Assembly: GCA_002286855.1 (NCBI GenBank)
Contig: NRSV01000060.1
Location: 92,250 to 156,249 of the forward strand
From: Bipolaris cookei
Taxonomy: Eukaryota; Ascomycota; Dothideomycetes; Pleosporales; Pleosporaceae
Length of the DNA stretch: 64,000 nt
Direction of reading: 5' to 3'
Positions 33,292 to 42,855 of this stretch are shown piece by piece (within the stretch, counting starts at the first letter, position 1; the number at the start of each line of letters is the position of its first letter). The notes beneath the pieces were generated by a model, which saw nothing but the letters and a program-made list of their open reading frames with translations, was not told the DNA's origin and made no database searches. The position numbers and the translations under genes were made by a program.

Positions 33292-33986
33292 CTACCCAGT
33301 AACAAGCTTCGACGCAAACCCACCCGCTTCCCACATCCTCCCCCTCAAAATCACCCACATCAACTCCTCCACCAAAATCTCCAACTGCCTCCTACTCTCT
33401 GCCCTCTTATCCGCCTCCCACGCCCTCAAACTGAGACAATCCCACCCACGATTCACCGTCCTCCCATCCCAAACATCATCCCAGCTATCGGGAAAGTAAT
33501 CGCGGTACGACGCATACATGACTTTCCACGCGGTGTCTATGTCTATTTCCAGTCGGACGAGATTATCGAATTCGAGGGTATCGTAGAGGTCCGGAGAGGA
33601 TGTTATGAGACCTACCTGGTGTAAATGTTAGCGTTTTGGTTTACATAGTGTTTTTTTTGCGTGTCTGAGGGAAGGAAGGACCGCGTGTGAATTTCAAGAA
33701 AAGAGTAGAATAGGAAGAGGATGAATATACGAGGACTTTACGGCCCCGTTTCATAATTACTAGTTCCTCGCCTGCGTTTCTGCACGAGGCGAAACTCTTT
33801 GACATCTGGTTCGAGGAATGTGAGGAGCGTGCTGGGTGAGATGTTGTAGAGTAGGGTGACGATGGCATCTTGAAGGTGGAGAATCGAGGTGCCGCAGGCG
33901 GAGTCGTTTATGATGTGTGCGTAGGATGATGGGGTTGTGGCGGGGACGGGGGCGAAGGTGGTGGAGAAGGCGACGGCTTGGGGCAT
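33292..33986 (-). CDS. Hypothetical protein, no recognised family
   Basis: Two exons are proposed: from an ATG at 33986 to a GTAATT donor after 33761, then 33611-33292, giving about 181 aa. Exon 1 encodes MPQAVAFSTTFAPVPATTPS and a helical ILHLQDAIVTLLYNISPSTL. Exon 2 encodes SPDLYDTLEFDNLVRLEIDI, SYRDYFPDSWDDVWDGRTVN and a helical tail (RRQLEILVEELMWVILRGRM). The amino-acid composition is protein-like in both exons and the junction restores one frame, but the splice sites are weak. The frame stays open upstream of the ATG to about 34139 without an ATG. It has no signal peptide or membrane segment. It sits between LINE and MITE remnants, so it may be a fast-evolving accessory gene or a relic. 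Confidence 0.4.
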
Positions 33987-34139
33987 ACTGGGTAGTAATG
34001 CTGTAGAGAGAATAGTTGGGGATGGTTGGGGTGGAATAGAGAGGGTTAATGGATGTGAGGGGAAGAGGATGAGTGGTGGTAGGTACGAGGGTGTATGGTA
34101 CCTCCTTGATGGGGATATTGGGATTGACACGGATGTCAA

Positions 34140-35957
34140 TGATGTTTAGTAGGAGTCATGGTGGTGATTTTTAATTTTGTCTTTTTTTTGGGTTTTAACC
34201 ATTTTTTCATCACGCAACAACCCTTGGTGTTTATGATCTTTGCTAGACATGCGATTTTCGTAGATATTTCCACGAGCAAGTTGTCGTTATACGAGTGACT
34301 TGTGATATACGTCACGTCAAGCTCTCCCTCATCATATACAATGTCTTTAAAAAACATTGTGTTTCGTCAAAAATACATCATCCAACATCGTTGAATTAAT
34401 AGAAGCAGAGTTCGCAACAAGCAATTAAGTGGGGCTCAAAAAGTCCAACTTGACTTGCTTGATTACCTATTAGAACCTAGTTGTTTCCTATAAAGGTTTA
34501 ACCTCTACCTATATAGGTAAGTGGGTCCCTGAAGGTGAACAACTTGACTTGCTTGTTGCGAACTCTGACTAGAAGTCTTTTGTAATCCTGTAGTATTCAG
34601 CTCATCTACCAAATTCTTAACCTGGGCATTTTCACAATACCCTGAAGGATTAGCCTGGGAAAAACATTTCATTCCAAGAGATGCCATGTACTATACACAC
34701 AGTTATCACGCTCTCGAAGAAATTGATGTGGGCCTGGTTCCGGTCTTTGGAGAAGATATAATGTCCCTCTCTGGAACTGGATTGACAAGCCCGTGATACA
34801 AGGAGCCACTGAGCAGACAGCGATGATGGTCATTGTAGCAATCTAATCTTAGCATTTGTACCTGGCTCTTCGTAGTAGAATGTCAGATCCAGTCTCGCAA
34901 CGTACGTAGAAATCAACAACATTCAGTCAAGGATTGGTGGTTGTATTCCGAACGCTATGTGTGCTCTGTGCTTGTTCTGTTGATACCACTTGCGATGGGG
35001 TTCTAGGTGTCCTCTGCGGTTTTTGCTTGTTTCAAGACCATCAGGTTATTGAAGGAAAACTGATTGAGTAGTAGACCTTGTAAGACTTTATTAGTATACT
35101 GAGTATTGGCTTGAATTGGTGATGCAAAGGCTTGAATCTGTCAGTATGATAGGCTAGAGCCTAGTTGTGTGTTGTTCCTAGATGGAATCTCGGCTTGCTC
35201 ATAGAATCCATATGCCACCCAGAACACCGGGATTCGGCGCGCATACCATCCGAACTACGTTCGGACGTCAGACACAGAATCCGACCAACACCCAGGGCGA
35301 CTAGGTTCTATCGGTCCGATCGTTGCTCGGACAACTAGCATTGTATATAGATAGCTACGTAGCTTAGAAGCTTAGCTCTCTATCGAATACAACCTTGTTA
35401 CCAGGCATCGGCAACCCTTGCGCAGCCCCTCACAGTCAGTGACTAGTTATCTGTGTTTCTTGCTTGCGGGTAACATAGAACAATAACCGTAGATGTTCTC
35501 CACGTTCTTTGTGCATGCTGTGGATTGTATTGCGAGGCATACTAGACTGAGGTGGCTATTGGTCTGTATTGTAATAATCAATGGGATTGATGCGTGTAGA
35601 TATTTGAGGAATTGCACTTTAATTGTGTGTACAGACCGCCTACATAGATTGATGATGCTGACAGATTTATTTACTCGGCTGTAGGACATGGATACAGCTT
35701 GTGTACAGAGCACAAAGCAATATAGCTCCCAGCATGATAGGCATGACTGTTCGATTAGCGTCTTGACGGATCACATCATCCACACCTTCCACCTCAACAA
35801 AAATTCTTACACGGATACGAATATTATGATTTCAACTAGTCCAAAGTTTAAACACGGATATGATATATACATTCTATCTAATAACTGGGCCTTTCCGCCA
35901 GCTTCCCGAATAGGTTTCTCGTACCGAAGGCACGCAGTGTGCTTACTATAATGCGGG
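34140..35957. other. Accessory intergenic region with repeat remnants
   Basis: About 1.8 kb with no supported gene. It contains the MITE-like element at 34406-34569. Between about 34930 and 35430 the minus strand has features reminiscent of a copia-type LTR junction (a TGGTATCAACAG stretch near 34975-34990 and short palindromes such as CCGAACTACGTTCGG at 35247-35261), but no paired LTRs or polyprotein are visible. Confidence 0.4.
34406..34569. mobile_element. MITE-like element with 19-bp terminal inverted repeats
   Basis: The left end CAGAGTTCGCAACAAGCAA (34406-34424) is matched perfectly in reverse complement at 34549-34567. The hexamer TAGAAG abuts the left end (34400-34405) and recurs at 34570-34575, consistent with a target-site duplication if the element ends at 34569. 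It is about 164 bp, has no coding capacity, and carries an internal direct repeat (CAACTTGACTTGCTTG-like, two copies). The parent transposon is unknown. Confidence 0.65.
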
Positions 35958-37182
35958 TTACTCGGCCCATACAACAGCACTCAGACCGTCCTCGTTTTCC
36001 GGTCTGCCGGCAGCACCGATTCTCAAGTCTCCTACTTTCTGGCCGAGCTTACCGGTCTTGACATCTCTGGTCACAATAGCGACATTAGCAGTGGTCTGGT
36101 CGCCAATAGCAACAAAGTCACCCGCCTTGTTGATGTCAAAAGTGCGGGGATAGGTGCCGTAAGACGAAGTAAGATCAGTCCACGTAAGGCCTCCGGTGGA
36201 ATCAATGGTGTACTGAGTAATGGAGTCGTTGCCGTTAAACTTCTTGTCATTTCTGTTGGAAATGTAGACGTATTGGTCCTTGACGTGGATCTCGCCGACC
36301 TTAGTGCCAGTAACGGCGGTGGCGTTGCCTTGGTATGGCGTCAATGTTTGCTTGAGGGTCAAGGACAGGCATCCTCCAGAGGGGTACGATACAGCCCATC
36401 CAGAGATGCTGTTGGACAGCTCATTGGCAATGAAGAGAACTGTGTTGCCTCCAGCTTGTCGGATTCGGGAAGATTTTGCCGAGGGCTTCCAGAAAACGCC
36501 ATGGCGGGGTCCGGTTCCAGGAACTGGCTTTGCGGGGGTGCATTCCGTCAGCTTTCCCGAAGCCTTGTCAATCTTGTGAATCCGGATGAGATCGGATCCA
36601 AGATCGGGTACAATCAGGAAATCTCCAGTTGGGTCCACAAAGGCGTGGTGGGGATGAGCGGCCTCCTGTCGGTAAGGGTTGACACTTTTGCCAACGTACT
36701 TGATTGTCTGGAGCGGCTGCTGGCCATCCAACGGCAGCTTGAAAGTTGTCAGCTGCGAAGTTTGGCTGTTTTGAGGTTAGCAGTCGCTGACATGTGGAGA
36801 GTGTGTTGACCTACTAGTGAGCATTGGCAATAAAGCTTCGCCCATCAGAACCACCATAGAGCGTTGTTGCGACTACACCCTGAGGGGTCGGGCCTTTTCT
36901 TTGCGAGCTCAAGGTACCGTTGTTGCCGACAACAAAGGACACAAGGTTTCCCCCGCTTTGACCCGTGAAGATTTCGTCCGCAACGTAGATGGCCTTTCCC
37001 GCATGGTCATACGTGAGCCAACTTGGCAGGTTGTTACCGGTAGGTGTCGAGCCGCTCAGAGTCAAGGAGTTTCCGCTAAAAGTGAGGTAGTTGAGGGTAC
37101 CAGAGTAGTGGCTAGCCCATAGGTTGGCGGCGCTCGCAATGGAGCCGAAGAGCGGCAGAAGAAGGGGGTTGGAAGACAGCAT
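35958..37182 (-). CDS. Secreted seven-bladed beta-propeller lactonase (6-phosphogluconolactonase-like)
   Basis: Exon 37182-36815 and exon 36765-35958, with a 49-bp GTAGGT..CAG intron, give 391 aa. The start at 37182 opens a signal peptide (MLSSNPLLLPLFGSIASAAN); the in-frame ATG at 37218 only adds a hydrophilic lead. Propeller blades show the repeated pattern of the lactonase family: LWASHYSGTLNYLTFSG at the mature N-terminus, HPHHAFVDPTGDFLIVPDLG, GTGPRHGVFW, FIANELSNSISGW, VYISNRNDKK and the closing ENEDGLSAVVW. Family members hydrolyse or isomerise sugar lactones and other cyclic esters; secreted fungal ones have few tested substrates. The gene is divergent from the adjacent AA7 oxidase, whose product would be a lactone, which suggests a shared job. 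Confidence 0.88.
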
Positions 37183-38202
37183 AATGAGTGACGATGGAGA
37201 CAGGTGTGGACCTGACACTCAGGGTAATCGTGCGGTTTTGTACACTTGCACTGTATCTCTCTCGAATTTCCGCCATGATCAACTTAGTGGCACGCGCACG
37301 CAAAGGAGAATTCCCACCGGCCACGCTGAAACAAGCAGCCACGACCGCCGCGGGCTAAAGAGCCGGGCTGCACTATAAGATTCGAGTGCAGCACGGGGGA
37401 AATCTTCCTTGTGGAGAAGCATGCAATTCCAAGCCGGTTAAAGACGACGTAGCGAACAATTTATCGTAATCTGAAGCCATGTTTCAACGGGGGGATGATT
37501 TGTTTCAGCCGGATGACATGCCCGAGTAGATCAAACTGGGGAAATTAAACAACTATGTATTCCGGCTATGATGCTCACGTGTCGGAGGTAAATTTAGGGG
37601 CATGGCTTGGCAGCGCCGTTGGCCGGGAACATGGCTGCCGCTGCCGCCTCGCCAAGCTCGCCAAGTCCGCCAAGTCCCGCCCTCAGGCTCGTATGTGCCG
37701 GCAGACAAGCTCTGCCGTATGCATCACCTAAGACCTTGCATGGTTTTAAACAAGTAGTCAATTTTTAATCTTCTTCTCCGCCAATCTCTACACGGATGAC
37801 GTCAGAGCGATAAACTCTTTCTTCCTAGTACTTACGCATGGTATCCTTCGGATACCATTTCGAGTGATGATACGGTCATGTTATATGCAACACCACACTA
37901 TAGTTGCCGTGATATTGAGCGCGCCTTCATGGTTCCGATGGCGAACCAAGAAAAACTTGTGGATCTATCCCTTGGAAGTACATACGGCTGCATCTGGAAA
38001 GTTTATGTGAATGATTCTTCCTGTGCTCCGATTGTTTCAAGCCGTAGTTGCTTGGTAAGGATACAATGTGCAAAGTAAGTAGGGTGTGCTTGTCAATTTC
38101 CCATTTCTAGGGGTGCAAAAAACACTTAAGCAATGGAATTACTACGATTATAGACAATCACTTTCAATACTGCTGTGAAGTTTATTCCAACCCCTCTTCA
38201 GC
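37183..38202. promoter_or_regulatory. Shared divergent promoter region of lactonase and AA7 oxidase
   Basis: A 1.02-kb spacer between the two start codons. It holds a perfect inverted repeat (ATGGTATCC, a 3-nt loop, GGATACCAT) at 37838-37858, a short CGCCAAG-type tandem patch near 37650-37680 and no credible gene. The inverted repeat is a candidate binding site for a dimeric regulator, by position only. Confidence 0.35.
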
Positions 38203-39753
38203 ATGAAAGCTTGTTCTACTTGGTTCGTCGCCTTGGCTACGCTTCTTTCTACTACTGCGCTTGCCAACCCCCTCGACAAGCGTGCTACTCTTGACGAGTG
38301 CCTTGCCTCCAATGGTGTCCCGACATACGCGAAGAACACCGGCAACTACACTCAGGCAATAAAGCCGTTCAACCTTCGTGTGCCTATCACGCCTGCCTCT
38401 TACGCTGTGCCATCAACTATCAAGCACATTCAAGACGCCGTGGCCTGCGGTGTTGCGGCCGGAATCCGAGTCTCTGCAAAGTGTGGAGGACACAGTTATG
38501 GCTCGTTTGGCCTCGGAGGAGAGGATGGCCACTTGGTCGTTGACATGCGTCGCTTCAACAACGTCACTGCCGATCCAGTTGCTCACACTGCTGTGATCGG
38601 AGCAGGTGGACGACTGGGCGACATTGCAACAAAGTTGTATGCTCAAGGAAAGCAAGCCTTCAGCCATGGAACCTGCCCTGGGTAAGTCTATAACAGAGCA
38701 AAAATATGCATCACTGAAGAAACCCTTCACTAACACCATCACCACAGCGTTGGCATCTCAGGCCTCACTCTCCATGGTGGCTACGGCCTCTCCTCGCGTA
38801 CCCATGGTCTCGCCCTCGACCAAGTCATCTCCATGACGGTTGTCCTGGCCGACAGCAAAGTCGTGACAGCCTCCGCCACCGAGAACCCGGACCTCTTCTG
38901 GGCCCTCCGTGGTGCAGGCGGTGCCTTCGGCATAGTCGTCGACTACAAATTCAAAACCTACAACGCACCCGAGGATATCATAAACTTCACCTACAACTTC
39001 TCCCCCTCCAACACCTCCCAACTTGCCAACGTCCTCTCCGTCCTTCAAAACTTCAGCTTGTACGAACAACCCCCGGAACTAAACATGCGCACCTTCGTCC
39101 CCAGCCAAATCACCGGTGTCTACTACGGCAACCGCACCTCCTACGATGCAATCATGAATCCTCTCCTGGCCAAGATTGGAGCAAAAAGCACCGGCTCGGG
39201 CGCCTCCGTCTCCGTCAAAGGCTGGATCGACACACTGACAGCCTTTGCTTTCGGTCCTCTGCCTCAAGCAGAGATCTACGACACCCACGAAAACTTCTAC
39301 GCCAAGTCGCTCATGACGCAGCCCTTGTCTGAGAAAGCTATTTATGCCCTAGCAGACTATTACTTCACCACGACCGTCAAGATCCGTCGTGGCTGGTACC
39401 TCCTTATTGATCTCCACGGCGGCAAGGGCTCCGCCGTCTCGGCCGTGCCTAACAGTGCAACTGCGTACTCGCACCGCGATGCCGTGTTCAAGATGCAATT
39501 TTACGATCGCATCATGAATAATGATACGTATCAGTCCAGTTACTTTTCGTTCTTGGATGGGTGGGTGAGTGCCGTGGAGAAGGCGAGTCCCGGCGAGCAT
39601 TTCGGCATGTATATTAACTATGCGGATCCGAGGTTGACCAAGGAGGAGGCGCATGAGAGGTATTGGGGGGAGAACTATGAAAGGTTGGTTAAGCTTAAGG
39701 CGGTGTATGATCCGAAGAAGGTGTTTGAGGGGCCGCAGTTGGTGGCGAGCTAG
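38203..39753 (+). CDS. Secreted AA7 FAD-linked carbohydrate oxidase (glucooligosaccharide-oxidase type, bicovalent FAD)
   Basis: Exon 38203-38681 and exon 38748-39753 (66-bp intron, GTAAGT..CAG) give 494 aa. A signal peptide (MKACSTWFVALATLLSTTAL) ends near ANPLDKR, a possible pro-site. The FAD_binding_4 fold is clear. His97 in KCGGHSYGS and Cys158 in HGTCPGVGISG are the two residues that attach FAD at both the 8-alpha and 6 positions in glucooligosaccharide oxidases. Further blocks: GLTLHGGYGLSSRTHGLALD, WALRGAGGAFGIV, and the C-terminal BBE-type ending (NYADPRL, RYWGENYERLVKLKAVYDPK). Such enzymes oxidise the reducing end of oligosaccharides to a lactone and release hydrogen peroxide. Several N-glycosylation sequons fit secretion. 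The Cys158 codon lies seven bases before the intron. Related enzymes act on other alcohols, so the sugar substrate is inferred. Confidence 0.93.
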
Positions 39754-39937
39754 ATAGGTGGCACCTTTTTCTACGGTATACCCCCTATTGGTGTGTGAGC
39801 AGGACATTTGTCACGAAGATCGTTCGGCACCGAAGTAAAGTGAGGCGCGGAAAGTGAAAAGTGTTCTGCTTGCTTGCTTGAGTCAACACAGAGCCTACTA
39901 GTACATGTACATATCTTCTTCTATATATATAGATTGC

Positions 39938-41631
39938 CTACAAGAATTCGATTCCTACTCCGAAGCTCAAGCCCTTCCTACTCTCTTCCTTGGCCCTCAT
40001 GACTAGTGGCAGGGAAAAGTTGATTTCGAATCTCGCAACTGGATGAGCGTACACAAGTCCGAAACCTGCTGCTGCACTCGGCATCTCGGCAGTGAGAGTT
40101 GAGAAAGATTTTCGGATAGCGCCGTAGACATCGCTTGAGCTGCCAAACGACCCATCTTCCTTTTTGGAGTTGGGGTTCTTGAGTGCAAGAAGACGACCGC
40201 CGTTGATGAAGGCTTGAAGACGGAGGGGAGTCTCCTTGCCGACACGGGGGATAGGAAGGAGCAGTGATGCACCACCGGCTGCATAAATATCGCCGCCTAG
40301 GGCATCAGGTCCATCACGGGGACCAAGTCCAGCGAGGCGGAATCCGCGGACGTTGTTGGGGCCACCAAGTTGGAAGCGGTCGTTGATGCGGGAAGCCTGG
40401 TATTGGTTCTCCCCAGCCAGCTTCATAGGATAGAGCAGGCCTCCTCGTAGACCAGCGGTAAGAGTAATGCCAGTGTTGCCAAAGGGAAGTGCGATTTGTG
40501 ACTCGACCTCGGACTTCCAGAAGGCTGTGTCACCTTTCAGTGGGCCAAAGCCTGCGAGCTCAGATACACTCTTCATCATGTATCCCCTGTTTGGGAGGAG
40601 AGGGTAATCGCGCTTGTCCTGTAGCCAGGTGTGCGTAATACTCGACTTGAAGGAATCGCCTGCATCGGCGCGGACAGAAGGCGAAGCGTTCTCTGCCAGG
40701 CTGGTGACCTGCCGCCAAATGGCTGAGTAACCGATTTCATGCATAGCTCCATTCTTCAATCTCCATAACAGCTTCGAGTTTCCACCCTTGAGGACCTCTT
40801 CATGGCTTGCCCAGCTCTTCAGTGTCGAACTTGCGAAACCGTTGACCTGGAACTTGAGATCGGGATTGCTGAGGATGGGCGTGTCAAAGGCGAGGGAGTA
40901 GGCTGAGCGTGTGCGTGTACCTAGGGAACCATGTGCATTGAGCGTTTCTGCCCCCCCAAACAGATTGCGGAGCTCGGCGTGGACATAGGCGTCTGCTTCT
41001 GAAGCGCCAGCCTCTGTTCCGGTCTTGATGGTGTAATTGCCGCGCTCAATGGCCGAGATGTAGACATCGACGTCGGTAGGCGAGGATGTGGCAATGGTCT
41101 GGCTGGGGCGATCGAGATAGACTGAGATTGGCGACTTGAAGATGCCTGGTGGGTGTCAGACATGTGAAAGCGAGTAGTTGGTGGGGGTCGTACCAAAACG
41201 ATTGAGCTTATCGGTAGCCTTGCCCACCTCTTTGAGCGCATCTTCCAGCGTATATGGCTCGGTGCGGTTTGCGCTCAGCAAAGGCTCAACCACCCGCTCA
41301 AGGAAACTTCTCCGTGTGCGATTGGCATGGAGCACGCGGACCGACGAGATTGTCACTGGCAGCGAGGTGTTGTCTTCGACCTTGGATAGGATTAGTAATA
41401 CCATTGATTACTCTCCTTCCCTCTTCATGACGCATACCAATTCGCCCAGTCGCTGCTGGGCCCGCTGTTGTTGAGCTTGCAATCGCGCGTTGAGCTCATC
41501 TTGTTGTCGCTTCTGCTCTTTCAGGTCCGTCCTGTTCTTGAGCCTTTCGAAGACCTGAACAGTCAATTAGCCGCCAGTAGCTATATATAGGTGTATAGAC
41601 TGCGTACATCGTCTTCGTGCGGCGAAGCCAT
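39938..41631 (-). CDS. SAM50: SAM50/TOB55 mitochondrial outer-membrane beta-barrel assembly protein
   Basis: Four exons (41631-41608, 41554-41438, 41380-41194, 41145-39938) give 511 aa in one frame. The 8-codon first exon (MASPHEDD) is joined to an Arg/Gln-rich coiled segment (FERLKNRTDLKEQKRQQDEL). A POTRA-like region follows (LPVTISSVRVLHANRTRRSF), then an Omp85 beta-barrel with alternating strands, the conserved INDRFQLGGPNNVRGFR loop (the family's L6 RGF motif) and the terminal strand LSFGVGIEFL ending in Leu. SAM50 is the essential core of the SAM complex that folds beta-barrels such as porin and TOM40. It shares a 390-bp divergent promoter with UBC6. All splice sites are GT-AG and each junction keeps the frame. 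Confidence 0.95.
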
Positions 41632-42021
41632 TGGGCTGTGTGTGTCTGAATGCGTGATGCTTGGCAGACGTTCGGAAACCTTGAAGTCTGCATTGCCCGC
41701 TGCGGGCTGAGTCGGGGCGCACGTGCCGCCTGCTTCCCGACCACGGTTTGACCCCGAACCCCAGACTCGGTCTCTTTCTTTCTCTCTCATTGTCGTATTC
41801 GATCCCTACTGCCTCTTTCTCGCCGCCTGTTTTTTATTCTGCTTCTCCTCGTTCAGACTACGGCTCGTTTACGCTCCCTTTTTTACAGCAGGTGCATCGT
41901 GCCAACTGCTGGCTCTTGCCTTGTCGCCATCATACAAACAGCAAGTCAGTGTCGATTCCCTAGATAGGACCACGTCGACAACCCCAGCCCACCCGCCTTT
42001 CACATACCATATCCACCCACC
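41632..42021. other. Divergent promoter region of SAM50 and UBC6
   Basis: A 390-bp spacer, pyrimidine-rich in front of UBC6 (CT-rich tract 41765-41850), as is common in fungal housekeeping promoters. No other element is recognised. Confidence 0.5.
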
Positions 42022-42855
42022 ATGGCGACACCGGCAGCCACCAAGCGCCTAACTAGAGAATATGCCACCATTTCAAAATCTCCGCCGCCCTACATTACCG
42101 CCCATCCCTCGGACCGGAACATCCTCGAGTGGCACTACATCATTACCGGCCCGCCAGACACGCCGTACGAGGGCGGCCAGTACTGGGGCACCCTCAACTT
42201 TCCACCAGACTATCCCTTTGCCCCGCCTGCTATCCGCATGCACACACCCTCTGGCCGCTTTCAGCCCAGCAGCCGGTTATGCCTGAGTATATCCGACTTT
42301 CACCCTAAGAGTTTCAATCCCGCATGGGAAGTCAGCACCATTCTTACTGGTCTGTTGAGTTTCATGACAAGCGAGGAGATGACGACCGGTAGTGTCCGCG
42401 CATCCGACGCAGAGCGTAAACTCTTTGCACAGCGCACAAGGTGGTGGAACAGCACAGGTGGTGGCACAAAGACGATCGGCTCAGGCAACGCGGCCGGCGG
42501 TCAAAACGGCAACATCAGGGCGGGTGACGGCGGTGCAAAGTTCCGGCACGAGTGGCCCGACGTAGAAGAGGAGAATCTTAGGTGGATGAAGGAAAAGCGC
42601 ATTGATCCTGCAACCGGCTTACCCCGGCCCGCTCCCTCACCCGCACAACACCCACCTTGCTCGCCAGACGTGTCGGGCCTGAGACGGCGACCCGGTACCA
42701 GCGCAACGGTCGTTCAGGACGCAGCGCAAATAGCACGAGATGCAGGTCAGAGTTGGTTGAGTCGCAACAAGTGGAGGATCCTCCTTGGCACAATGATGCT
42801 CTACATTCTGGTGGCGAGGGTCCTGGGTGACGGTGCAATCACCTCCCCTGCTTAA
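42022..42855 (+). CDS. UBC6: UBC6-type tail-anchored ubiquitin-conjugating enzyme E2 (ERAD)
   Basis: One exon, 277 aa. The UBC fold begins KRLTREYATISKSPPPYI and contains NILEWHYIITGPPDTPYEGG and YPFAPPAIRMHTPSGRF. The catalytic Cys87 lies in SSRLCLSISDFHP, with the UBC6/UBE2J-specific lack of the usual HPN motif and W-x-P-x-x-S pattern (PAWEVSTILTGLLSFM). A linker of about 100 residues is followed by one C-terminal transmembrane helix (WRILLGTMMLYILVARVLG, about 249-267) as a tail anchor. UBC6 works at the ER membrane with DOA10-type ligases to ubiquitinate misfolded proteins. Length and topology fit well. Confidence 0.95.
   Translation: MATPAATKRLTREYATISKSPPPYITAHPSDRNILEWHYIITGPPDTPYEGGQYWGTLNFPPDYPFAPPAIRMHTPSGRFQPSSRLCLSISDFHPKSFNPAWEVSTILTGLLSFMTSEEMTTGSVRASDAERKLFAQRTRWWNSTGGGTKTIGSGNAAGGQNGNIRAGDGGAKFRHEWPDVEEENLRWMKEKRIDPATGLPRPAPSPAQHPPCSPDVSGLRRRPGTSATVVQDAAQIARDAGQSWLSRNKWRILLGTMMLYILVARVLGDGAITSPA

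Noticed and set aside
34930..35430. Possible copia-type LTR on the minus strand (TGGTATCAACAG-like primer-site sequence and palindromes)
   Set aside because: No second LTR, no gag or pol and no target duplication could be found, so it is only mentioned in the intergenic description.
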